Assembly: GCA_016928395.1 (NCBI GenBank)
Contig: JAFGKV010000322.1
Span: 1 to 9,254, forward strand
Origin: Candidatus Fermentibacterota bacterium
GTDB lineage: Bacteria; JAFGKV01
Direction of reading: 5' to 3'
Length of the DNA stretch: 9,254 nt
In this document: piece after piece, positions 1 to 6,339 of the stretch
Position numbering within the stretch: the stretch's first letter is position 1
How the letters are laid out: each line of letters opens with the position of its first letter
Notes under the pieces: model-generated
Told to the model about the DNA's origin: nothing
Seen by the model: only the letters and a program-made list of their open reading frames with translations
Databases searched by the model: none
Program-made: the position numbers and the translations under genes

Positions 1-14
1 TCGGAGCCGCAGCT

Positions 15-53
15 CCGAGTACGAGTATTCCGAGTACGAGTATGAGTACGAGG
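15..53. repeat. GAGTAC/GAGTAT short tandem repeat tract
   Basis: The 14-mer CCGAGTACGAGTAT occurs exactly twice (15-28 and 30-43), one base apart, and is followed by GAGTACGAGG. The underlying unit is a hexamer, GAGTAC or GAGTAT. The tract could continue left of the window, since its first complete unit lies only 14 bases from the edge. It has stop codons or no context in every frame, so it is not a coding repeat of a gene seen here. Confidence 0.75.
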
Positions 54-173
54 TCAGGATGTACTCTCAAACAAGTGCGGCCTCTGAACAACGCGGCGCC
101 GTCAGATTTCTCAGGGTCGCGCTCGCGCTCGGCCGGGAGTCCGGCTGTCTGATCTCCGTTCTGATGCTCTCCC

Positions 174-221
174 GTACAAGTCACGTCCCCGGCCGGCACG
201 GACGATACGTGTGGTGACTTT
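174..221 (-). repeat. Dispersed palindromic repeat, copy 1 (inverted)
   Basis: Read on the minus strand this copy carries ACGTATCGTCCG (plus-strand positions 199-210), identical over 12 bases to the copy at 9208-9219. A GC-rich palindromic centre follows (CCGGCCGG at 189-196) and then ACGTG. It is bounded by a perfect 7-bp inverted repeat, AAGTCAC (178-184) and GTGACTT (214-220). It is shorter and more diverged than the other two copies, so membership rests on the shared 12-mer, the following CCGGGG and the ACGTG end. Confidence 0.5.
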
Positions 222-371
222 GGGCATTACTGGGCAGGTCGCTCTCGCGAAGCGTATCCGGACCCTGCGTGGTCAAAGACCTGGGGCACTGTCGGCAAGT
301 GAGTCCGTCTGACCGATTCTCGTCGTCTGATCCTAAAGAATGCAGACTTGTTCCTAGTCACGCGCTCCAGG

Positions 372-1925
372 CTACGGCCAATAGCGGGCAAGTGCCGTTT
401 CGGCTGAACCGGCGCATCCGGCCGCCACGATCCTACCGTTGGGCTGGATACAGACGGCCCGGGCGTGGTCCCACCCGCCCGTGCTGCCCAAGTCCGTTGT
501 GACTATGCCCATGGTCCCGAACTCCATATCCCGCGAGCCGTTCTCGGTGTACCTATAGAGTGAGAAGATCATATTCCCAACGCTGGCCACCACAATCTTC
601 CCGTCAGCCTGGACGGCCGGAAATCCTACCTTCTCGAAAAGGGCGATCTGGCCGGCATCCGGTTCATGCACTAGCCCCGCCGAGCCGAATGCACCGTCCA
701 GGGATCCATCGGTCGCCAGACGCAACATCACGAACACCGGAGAGAACATATCGCCGGCAAAACCCGTCATGACAAGCCTGCCATCCGGTTGATCGACTAT
801 CTTGGCCACCACGAATTCGTCGCCCATATCGATCATCGCGGTACCGTGTGCCCCGAAGGTGCTGTCCACCACTCCCTCCGCCGTGAATCTCACCACCCAC
901 GCAGCCCTGTCTGCGCTCCCGGCAACCACAATGCGCTGGTCGGGGAGGACGCAGAGATCGGCCACTTCGAAGGCTAGACCGAGGTCAATCGTGACACTGC
1001 CGTCACCACCGAACGACTCCTCAGGCTCGCCTGTTGAGTCGTAGGCACTCACTATCAAGTGGCCGTCCTTGGTTCCTGCGACGATCAGCGTGCCCGAGAG
1101 CAGGACTCCCAGGGGATTCTCCCCGCCGCTCGTATCCAGGTCTGTGATGAGGATTCCTCCGACCCCGAATGCATCGTCCAGGGCCCCATCCTGCTGAAAG
1201 CGCACCATGGCTTGATCCTGCAACGTCTTGCCTGACAAGCTGATCATGCCGCTGGGTCCGACGGCGAAGTTCGTACCATGGGCGGATGAGCCATCGATGG
1301 AGACACTGGCGATCCCATTTGCCCCGAATGACGCATCGAGAGCCCCCTCTGCGGTGTAGCGAATCACCATGAAGTCACCCTTGGTCGAGTACAAATCCAG
1401 CCCGTTCCCGGCAACGAGGATCTTGCCGTCCGGCAGAGTGGCAAGATCCTGGACCTCACAACGTACATCTGAAACCACAATGCCGCCAAGCCCGAAGCTC
1501 AGATCCAGTTCACCGTTGCTCCCGTCTGCCGACCCATCCGCGCGCTCCGCCTCCCAACTTCCATGATCACCTTCCTCCGGATACACATAGGTCCCAGAAC
1601 CGGCGTTGTCGTCTATCGTTCCCGAGAACTCAATTCGTCCTGCGATGTCCCCGAAAGTGACGGAGTTGCCGTGGATGCTCCCCTGCACGTCGGCATTCTG
1701 CATGCCTATTCCCGGGATCGTGATCTTGCCGCCCAAGGATGTTTCTTGGCGGAGGAGGGTGGCGAAGAACTGGCCGCTTTGAGTAAAGACCGAACTCTGC
1801 CAGGTGCCGGTCCACGTGCCGTCGATCTCGGCCTCCTGTGTCGGATCGGTACTGTCTCCACACGAAACGAGAAGGACGATGCCGATACAACAGCTGATCA
1901 CCACTACGGACCAAGGGCTTCTCAT
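372..1925 (-). CDS. Lipoprotein with seven delta-60-type repeats (predicted beta-propeller)
   Basis: 517 residues from the chosen start. I chose the ATG at 1925 because AGGAGG lies 9 nt upstream and because it gives a clean lipoprotein signal: short basic start, hydrophobic stretch, lipobox LVSC with Cys22. The frame is open 19 codons further upstream to a TTG, which would bury the signal. Residues about 30-130 form a beta-rich domain (DGTWTGTW..., GTI...GSGTY). From about residue 139 to the end run seven repeats of about 54 residues, each opening with an LDxSFGxxG-type motif (LDLSFGLGG, LDASFGANG, LDDAFGVGG, ...) and carrying a 'LPDGKILVAG'-like strand and a 'RYTAEG'-like end. These match the delta-60 repeat family found in extracellular proteins of many bacteria, and seven copies would suit a closed seven-bladed propeller. 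The mature protein should be anchored in a membrane facing the periplasm or outside. Ligand and role are unknown. The nearest gene on this strand is 772 nt upstream, so it is probably transcribed alone. Confidence 0.88.
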   Translation of the reverse strand: MRSPWSVVVISCCIGIVLLVSCGDSTDPTQEAEIDGTWTGTWQSSVFTQSGQFFATLLRQETSLGGKITIPGIGMQNADVQGSIHGNSVTFGDIAGRIEFSGTIDDNAGSGTYVYPEEGDHGSWEAERADGSADGSNGELDLSFGLGGIVVSDVRCEVQDLATLPDGKILVAGNGLDLYSTKGDFMVIRYTAEGALDASFGANGIASVSIDGSSAHGTNFAVGPSGMISLSGKTLQDQAMVRFQQDGALDDAFGVGGILITDLDTSGGENPLGVLLSGTLIVAGTKDGHLIVSAYDSTGEPEESFGGDGSVTIDLGLAFEVADLCVLPDQRIVVAGSADRAAWVVRFTAEGVVDSTFGAHGTAMIDMGDEFVVAKIVDQPDGRLVMTGFAGDMFSPVFVMLRLATDGSLDGAFGSAGLVHEPDAGQIALFEKVGFPAVQADGKIVVASVGNMIFSLYRYTENGSRDMEFGTMGIVTTDLGSTGGWDHARAVCIQPNGRIVAAGCAGSAETALARYWP

Positions 1926-1934
1926 CCCTACTGA

Positions 1935-1940
1935 CCTCCT
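1935..1940 (-). promoter_or_regulatory. Shine-Dalgarno sequence deciding the lipoprotein start
   Basis: AGGAGG on the minus strand, 9 nt before the ATG at 1925. The upstream in-frame candidates (TTG at 1982, GTG at 1976, ATG at 1955) have no comparable site, and only the 1925 start places the hydrophobic signal at the N-terminus. Confidence 0.8.
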
Positions 1941-2248
1941 GCGCAAAGAGAACATCGAAATGCCACACCACTCCACATGCAACCTGTCGGCGTATGTGTC
2001 AAGAGTGGATCGGATTCTGACTCTCTACCGCCGACCTAGTCCTCCATACTCCACGGCGGTTCTGAACTCGGATTCAGAAGTACGGAATCATTCGACCGTC
2101 GCTGCATCGAGCGCAGCCGGAGATGGCGTGGCAGTCTGCGGAGTGTAGCGGTGGTTTTCGCCGTGTTGAACAGAGGGGTCTTGGGTCGGCTGACGCGGGG
2201 GCGTCGGTGAAATGTCAACGCGCGAACCTCAACCGTGAGAAAGCTAAG

Positions 2249-2267
2249 CCCCCGGCTCTGCCGGGGG
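2249..2267. repeat. REP-like GC hairpin
   Basis: A perfect 8-bp stem, CCCCCGGC (2249-2256) and GCCGGGGG (2260-2267), with a three-base TCT loop. From memory, CCCCCGGC-loop-GCCGGGGG hairpins are typical of REP elements and of ends of IS200-type or REP-associated tyrosine transposase units. No transposase remains nearby. Neither strand has a T-run directly after the stem (the minus strand continues CTTAGCTTTCTC), so a terminator role is possible but less likely. Confidence 0.65.
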
Positions 2268-2343
2268 ACCATGGATGGAGGGTTCATAGGAACTCACTGA
2301 GGAGCTCGAATACCCCGGAGCGAATCGGTCGATATGCGTCGGC

Positions 2344-2376
2344 CTGGATTGCCCGAACGAGTCGGGCAATGACGGA
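2344..2376. repeat. Palindromic intergenic repeat of the GTCATT...AATCCA type
   Basis: A perfect 9-bp stem, ATTGCCCGA (2348-2356) and TCGGGCAAT (2362-2370), with the five-base loop ACGAG. Read on the minus strand the flanks are CCGTC before the stem and CCAGG after it, giving GTCATTGCCCGA-loop-TCGGGCAATCCAG. This layout resembles a widespread bacterial intergenic repeat class (GTCATTGCGA...AATCC and GTCATGCCCGG...ATCC variants). The resemblance is from memory; the palindrome itself is directly visible. Confidence 0.6.
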
Positions 2377-2385
2377 GGGAAGTAT

Positions 2386-2440
2386 GGAAGTTGCGCCCTG
2401 TATCGTCCGGGAGAGCTCGGGACTCCCACGTGTGTGAGGG
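2386..2440 (+). repeat. Dispersed palindromic repeat, copy 2
   Basis: By hand alignment 45 of 55 positions match the copy at 9196-9250. Both copies begin GGAAGTTGC, share TATCGTCCGGG (2401-2411 here), and end CCCACGTGT(G/T)TGAG. The centre is the palindrome GAGCTC (2413-2418), which in the other copy is GGGCCC: two symmetric changes that keep the palindrome intact. It starts 16 nt after the 9-bp palindrome at 2348-2370. Confidence 0.75.
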
Positions 2441-2697
2441 TACATGGACCGTTCGACCGCCATGCGGTGCTTTCGACGCCATACTCCACAGTGTTTGCCC
2501 CGCACGCAGAGGTGGCGGAACGATATCCTACCCTGCTCGATTCACTTCTGGTTGTTCGCCATTGGGTGCAGGGTTCCAACGGGGCAACGCTCTGGCGCAC
2601 CCACAGTATAGCAGCGCCTTCAGGGGCCGGGTGAGACTTGAGGAGGCGACAAGACCGATGTCCGGGCGGCCCCCGCTGTTGCGGCGCGGTCATGGTC

Positions 2698-4326
2698 CTA
2701 GTGGACAGTCGCCTGGCCTTCCATCCTTTCGCGGTCTTGCTCCTTAATGGTCCCGCGCCGGTCGGCATCTCGCGGCGGCACAGACGGGGCAGACCACGGG
2801 GCCTCGCCTATGGCCGACCGGAGTGCATCCGAGGCACTCCGGTCTAGAGGCTCTCGGAGGCCCAGGCCATGGTACATCGCCTCGAATCGCGCCTGCGCCG
2901 TATAGGACCGCAGGTCGGGATACTGGGCGAACAGCCGGCGATGGGATTCCATGGAGGGGATGGGGGCATCCTGGCTCTTGACTTGCACTATGCTCTGCTC
3001 TTCGAACCCGATCCTAAGGCCATACACGAGGTAGTCGAAGGCGATGTCTGCCCCGCCTGACGGCCCTCGCACCACCAGTTCTTCAGGGGAGATCGATACA
3101 ACCGCCAGAGGTACCGGCTCACCTCGGGGAGTCAGATGGGCGGTCAGGCCGATATCGGGATTGGTGACCCACTTAAAGGTCTCTCCCAGACGAACCCGTG
3201 CCTCGCCATCGACCAGCCGCGCGGATCCCCGCGTATACGTCGCGACCTCATCTCCCTCCGGCGCCACATAGACGATCACCTTTTCGCTGTCATGGGGATG
3301 GTTCTGCACGAAGGCAACGCTGGCGCTTCCGTAGATCTTGTAGGTATCGTAGGCAACCCGGGCCCACGAGCCGCCGCCGGTATTGTAGAAGTAGCCTGCC
3401 GCGAAGGGCGACTTGCCGTGCACCCCGTATCCTGAGACCGCGACGCTTTCGAACCGACCACCCGTGGCGGTCCCCTCAGTGGAGTGATTCTCGCCCTTGA
3501 CGCCGGCCCCCAAGGAGGCATTGGTCTCGCCGTAGAGGCCGTAGCTCTCTCCGGCGGTTCGTGTGGCACTGCCGTGGACACCATAACCGTAGGGTGAAGC
3601 GATCAACCCGTAGACGCCCTTGGTCGTGCCGGTCGTTGCCGTGGCCAGACCGTGGAGTCCCCACCCCGCCGACGATGCGGTTTCCCCCCACACCCCCGTG
3701 GTCGATCCCGATCCCGCGGCGGCATAGCCCACGACTCCCCTCCCTGCGGAGGATGCACTGCGCCCATACACGCCGCGGGTGGTGCCTGAGGCTGCTGTCG
3801 CATTGCCGTACAACGCCCACCCGCCACTGGAGGGTGTAGAGCCCCAGAGACCATCGGCATTCCCAGTCGTCATGGAATTGGCGCCGGAAATCATGGCGGC
3901 AGGCAAGGCACCCGTCACGGACGTGCCCGGCACCAGCCCGCTGGCCATGTAGGCATACCCGACGCTGGCCATCGGTTGGCGGGGCGTCTGCACCACTCCA
4001 TCAAAGGTGACCTGAAGCCAGTAGTTCGCATCGAAGGCCAGGATTATGGCCGGCTGCGGAGAGGCTCCCAGTACGACGGAGAACACCCCGCCTTCTGTCG
4101 GGATAGAGACATCCCCACTCTCCCATACCTGCGTGCCGCCCGAGGAGGCGTTAAAGAGACGAAAGCTCATGGTGTAGGTGTCGTCGCTCACCGGCACGCC
4201 TCCGGCATCGGTGACGCGGCCCTGGTAGCTGATCATCAGGGGAATCTCGCCCCGCGCAGCGCCGGCCAGAGCGACGAGGAGCATCAAGGTGAAGACTGTC
4301 GTCGGATACCTGGACGATCCACGCAT
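2698..4326 (-). CDS. Secreted repeat protein with tail-fibre-like C-terminal domain
   Basis: 542 residues from the ATG at 4326, chosen because AAGGAGG sits 6 nt upstream and because the protein then opens with a signal peptide (MRGSSR, then the hydrophobic VFTLMLLVALAGA, cleavage near residues 22-26). The frame is open 34 codons further upstream. Residues 31-127 form an N-terminal domain (ISYQGRVTDAGG ... FRLFNASSGGTQVWE ... GVFSVVLG ... YWLQVTFDG ... PRQPMASVGYAYMA) seen in many exported proteins of uncultured diderms. Residues about 160-305 are Gly-rich repeats of 26 residues with GVYGxxASSxGxGVxG cores. Residues about 328-448 form a distinct domain (IYGSASVAFVQNHPHD, IVYVAPEG, YTRGSARLVDGEA, HLTPRGE, FDYLVYGLRIGFE) that I recall as a recurring C-terminal module after such repeats. 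A hydrophilic tail of about 90 residues follows. A surface fibre is a reasonable guess; the function is unknown. Confidence 0.85.
   Translation of the reverse strand: MRGSSRYPTTVFTLMLLVALAGAARGEIPLMISYQGRVTDAGGVPVSDDTYTMSFRLFNASSGGTQVWESGDVSIPTEGGVFSVVLGASPQPAIILAFDANYWLQVTFDGVVQTPRQPMASVGYAYMASGLVPGTSVTGALPAAMISGANSMTTGNADGLWGSTPSSGGWALYGNATAASGTTRGVYGRSASSAGRGVVGYAAAGSGSTTGVWGETASSAGWGLHGLATATTGTTKGVYGLIASPYGYGVHGSATRTAGESYGLYGETNASLGAGVKGENHSTEGTATGGRFESVAVSGYGVHGKSPFAAGYFYNTGGGSWARVAYDTYKIYGSASVAFVQNHPHDSEKVIVYVAPEGDEVATYTRGSARLVDGEARVRLGETFKWVTNPDIGLTAHLTPRGEPVPLAVVSISPEELVVRGPSGGADIAFDYLVYGLRIGFEEQSIVQVKSQDAPIPSMESHRRLFAQYPDLRSYTAQARFEAMYHGLGLREPLDRSASDALRSAIGEAPWSAPSVPPRDADRRGTIKEQDRERMEGQATVH
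3412..3849 (-). repeat. Coding 26-residue Gly-rich repeats
   Basis: Four consecutive units are exactly 26 residues long, starting GVYGRSASSAGRGVVG, GVWGETASSAGWGLHG, GVYGLIASPYGYGVHG and GLYGETNASLGAGVKG. A degenerate unit precedes them (LWGSTPSSGGWALYG) and another follows (GGRFESVAVSGYGVHG). The regular period with Gly at fixed places suggests a stacked beta structure or fibre shaft. Unit sequences have diverged enough that the array should not be prone to rapid slippage. Confidence 0.75.
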
Positions 4327-4332
4327 GGGATA

Positions 4333-4339
4333 CCTCCTT
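4333..4339 (-). promoter_or_regulatory. Shine-Dalgarno sequence deciding the repeat-protein start
   Basis: AAGGAGG on the minus strand, 6 nt before the ATG at 4326, the best ribosome site in the window. It fixes the start directly before the signal peptide and argues against the upstream in-frame ATG at 4428. Confidence 0.85.
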
Positions 4340-4649
4340 GTCTCGTGGGTATGTGGATGCCCGCACGCCCACAGCGTACGTACAATGACGCCCATACGAG
4401 CGACTAGTATCAAAATACGCCTCGTCACTTCGATACGCCATCATTCCGTATTCACCGGTGGCAGGTTTCGTTCGGATCGCAGTATTCGGATGTACCGCTT
4501 GGCAAGGGGATCAGTCGCCCGTTCATCAACTCCACCATTGCCTCCCATGTTCGAATCACTCAGGCTGCCGCCTGCGGCGCCGCTTGTCAGGGCATGGGTT
4601 GTGGCCTTCATTGGGTGGATACCATTCATTCCTGGCAGGGGGCCGTCTT

Positions 4650-4655
4650 GGAGGT
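4650..4655 (+). promoter_or_regulatory. Shine-Dalgarno sequence for a GTG start
   Basis: GGAGGT lies 5 nt upstream of the GTG at 4661. An in-frame TGA at 4655-4657 excludes any longer protein, so the GTG is the first possible start and the ribosome site supports it over the ATGs at 4676 and 4688. Confidence 0.75.
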
Positions 4656-4660
4656 GACAG

Positions 4661-6337
4661 GTGACTGCTTCTTTGATGCTGGTGCTTATGCTACTCTCGA
4701 CGGGGCGTTTCCCCGAGGTCGAACCCACCTTTTTTCCCCGAGCCGGGACACTGGCGGGCGACAGCCTGGCCGTGCTGACCAGTCCTCAGCAGCTCATTCC
4801 GGCATACTGCCCCAGCATCGTCGGGGCCATGGGAGAGCTGACCGTAGCCATCTCCGGCGACAGCGGCCTGGTCGTGCTGCACAGCGCGGCGCCGGGGGAA
4901 CCCTGGCAGCCCATTACCGCGATCGGCCCCTGTGACACACTCCCCCTCTGCCCGTCCTTCCCAGGACTCGTGGCCGAAGATCAGGGCACGGCGGCGCTGT
5001 CCACCATCGTTCAGAGATGCTCCGGCGGCACGCCCTACGCCTTCTATCAGACGCTCGATCCCTCCTCCCCGGATTCGTGCAGCGCGTCCGGAATGACAGT
5101 GACGGATTCGGCACCGGATTCCTCGGCCGCGCCCCACGACCCGGCCTTGGTGATACCCAGTCGTGCCGATGGTCTGGTTGCCCTCTCGGTGTGGGATCCC
5201 ACCACGTGGGATTCCTACCTGTTCACCCTATCCGAAGGAGAAACTGCCTTCGCTCCGGATCCGACTGCCTGGTCCTCCGCCTTCCCCCGCCCCGACACGA
5301 TTCCCGGCGGCCCCACACCCATCGCGGTCGGTCCATCGGGAGAGATCACCGCCTGCGTGCTGGCAGAGGCCGGCGACTCGCTGCACGTGGCGCTCCAGCC
5401 TTGGGTCACGAGGAGCAGGGATGGCGGCGAAAACTGGGATGAACTCGTACTCCTCCCGGCCGAAGCCCACGGATCGGCCCTGGGGGATTCTCCGGGGCGA
5501 ATGCCCTATGGATCCTTCCGCGGGGGGACCTCCTGGTATGGCCCTCAGCTCGTCTATGCCGGGTCGACACCTCTGGTGTTCTGGACCGCCCGGCGCTCTC
5601 CCGTCGACACGTCAACCGCCGAGGAGCGCCTCTGGTCGGTTGCCCGGGCCCTGCTGTGCTCCTATCCGACCGATGATGGATGGCAGACAACCTATGTCGG
5701 CAGAGCGATGAACGATTCGGCGCTGGCCTACGATACTGCTGACTGGCCCACCGTGGCGCTCGATGGCCGCAACGCCGTCGTGCTGTGGTCAGACCTGTCG
5801 GAAGACGGCAGCAACCTGGATGTGTGGGCATGCGGGCACGATGCAGGCACCGGCACCTGGACGGAGCCGGTTTCGCTGACGGCCACCTCGGGGAGCGAAG
5901 CCTTCCTGGAGGCCGCAGGCCCGGTGACGTCTACCGGCGACTATGCCCTGCTGTGCGGTGATGCGCGCCTTCTCTACGGTGAGACCTCGGCACTTTGTCT
6001 GACCTCTTTCCGTCTCGACCCGGTGTACGACGCGGGGTTTCGCACCGATGTGCTGCCTGCGCCGTCATCCGTGCCTGATGGTGCACACCCGGCTGTCCTC
6101 ACGCTGAAGATACATCCCAACCCCGCCTCTTCTTCTTTCCGGCTGGTGACACCGGCGAGCATTCAGCTCACCAGGCTGACCGTCTACGATCTGGTCGGCC
6201 GCCAGAGGCTCCAGATCCACGAATCGTCTGCATTGCAGGCGCCAATACCCGTCGCTGCCCTGTCGCCGGGGGTGTATCTTCTGGTCTGGCGGGCAACCGA
6301 GGGGCGGGGCGCCGTACCGCTGGTAGTGGTGAACTAG
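4661..6337 (+). CDS. Exported Asp-box (BNR-like) protein with T9SS/FlgD-type C-terminal domain
   Basis: 558 residues from a GTG start supported by GGAGGT. The N-terminus (SLMLVLMLLSTG, residues 4-15) is hydrophobic but has no Lys or Arg before it, so it is an atypical signal peptide. The body, roughly residues 30-460, reads as a beta-propeller-like protein. It has one canonical Asp-box, SRDGGENW (252-259), and several strands of the type 'PLVFWTARR' and 'NAVVLWSDLSEDGSNLDVWA', as in sialidase-fold and BNR-repeat proteins. No catalytic sialidase residues can be assigned. Ten cysteines suit an exported, disulfide-bearing protein. Residues about 481-558 (LKIHPNPASSSF ... LTVYDLVGRQ ... LSPGVYLLVWRA) match the pattern of T9SS type A sorting domains and of the related FlgD-like Ig domain, and I cannot separate the two by eye. 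It is first in a three-gene operon, with pgi starting 2 nt after its stop. Substrate and role are unknown. Confidence 0.8.
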   Translation: MTASLMLVLMLLSTGRFPEVEPTFFPRAGTLAGDSLAVLTSPQQLIPAYCPSIVGAMGELTVAISGDSGLVVLHSAAPGEPWQPITAIGPCDTLPLCPSFPGLVAEDQGTAALSTIVQRCSGGTPYAFYQTLDPSSPDSCSASGMTVTDSAPDSSAAPHDPALVIPSRADGLVALSVWDPTTWDSYLFTLSEGETAFAPDPTAWSSAFPRPDTIPGGPTPIAVGPSGEITACVLAEAGDSLHVALQPWVTRSRDGGENWDELVLLPAEAHGSALGDSPGRMPYGSFRGGTSWYGPQLVYAGSTPLVFWTARRSPVDTSTAEERLWSVARALLCSYPTDDGWQTTYVGRAMNDSALAYDTADWPTVALDGRNAVVLWSDLSEDGSNLDVWACGHDAGTGTWTEPVSLTATSGSEAFLEAAGPVTSTGDYALLCGDARLLYGETSALCLTSFRLDPVYDAGFRTDVLPAPSSVPDGAHPAVLTLKIHPNPASSSFRLVTPASIQLTRLTVYDLVGRQRLQIHESSALQAPIPVAALSPGVYLLVWRATEGRGAVPLVVVN

Positions 6338-6339
6338 CC

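Larger units (their letters stand above)
1..371. other. Gene-free region with tandem and palindromic repeats
   Basis: No open frame here looks like a gene. The 77-codon frame starting at 269 overlaps the 3' end of the minus-strand lipoprotein gene and has no recognisable motif. The stretch begins with a short inverted repeat (TCGGAG 1-6, CTCCGA 13-18), continues into a GAGTAC/GAGTAT tandem tract (15-53), and contains an inverted copy of the dispersed palindromic repeat (174-221). The lipoprotein gene converges on this region from the right. I see no hairpin followed by a T-run that would serve as its terminator. Confidence 0.6.
1926..2697. other. Gene-free intergenic region rich in palindromic repeats
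   Basis: This 772-nt gap separates two minus-strand genes. No frame in it has protein-family motifs; the longest frame (minus, 2244-2768) runs into the neighbouring gene and translates palindromes. It contains a strong REP-like hairpin (2249-2267), a second palindrome (2344-2376) and a dispersed repeat copy (2386-2440), all within 200 nt. On the minus strand a perfect TTGACA (2002-1997) lies 71 nt before the lipoprotein ATG, but the hexamer at 17-nt spacing (CATGTG) is a poor -10 box, so no promoter is called. No clear Rho-independent terminator follows the gene at 2698. Confidence 0.6.
4327..4660. other. Divergent intergenic region between secreted-protein genes
   Basis: This 334-nt region lies between the start of the minus-strand repeat protein and the start of the plus-strand operon, so promoters for both directions should be here. 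I find no convincing -35/-10 pair; TTGGCA near 4499 on the plus strand lacks a good partner. A small hairpin, GCCGC-CT-GCGGC, lies around 4568-4579. No gene is supported: the short plus-strand frames starting at 4289 and 4458 lack ribosome sites or motifs. Confidence 0.5.

Noticed and set aside
1563-1934. 123-codon plus-strand frame antisense to the lipoprotein gene
   Set aside because: It is a shadow of a clearly coding frame; the delta-60 repeats and signal peptide on the minus strand settle the strand.
1997-2002. Perfect TTGACA -35 box on the minus strand upstream of the lipoprotein gene
   Set aside because: The hexamer at 17-nt spacing is CATGTG, a poor -10 box, and sigma preferences of this lineage are unknown, so it is not called as a promoter.
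2249-2267. Rho-independent terminator for the gene ending at 2698
   Set aside because: The hairpin is strong but lies 430 nt downstream and has no T-run directly after the stem on either strand; REP-like hairpin is the better label.
2434-2634. 66-codon plus-strand frame starting with GTG
   Set aside because: It begins inside the dispersed repeat copy, has weak third-position GC bias compared with the real genes, and has no recognisable domain. It could only be rescued by conservation in relatives.
2244-2768. 174-codon open frame on the minus strand in the gap between the two surface-protein genes
   Set aside because: It overlaps the end of the repeat-protein gene, runs through the palindromic repeats, and its translation (Arg- and Ser-rich, with REP-derived words) has no family motif or ribosome site.
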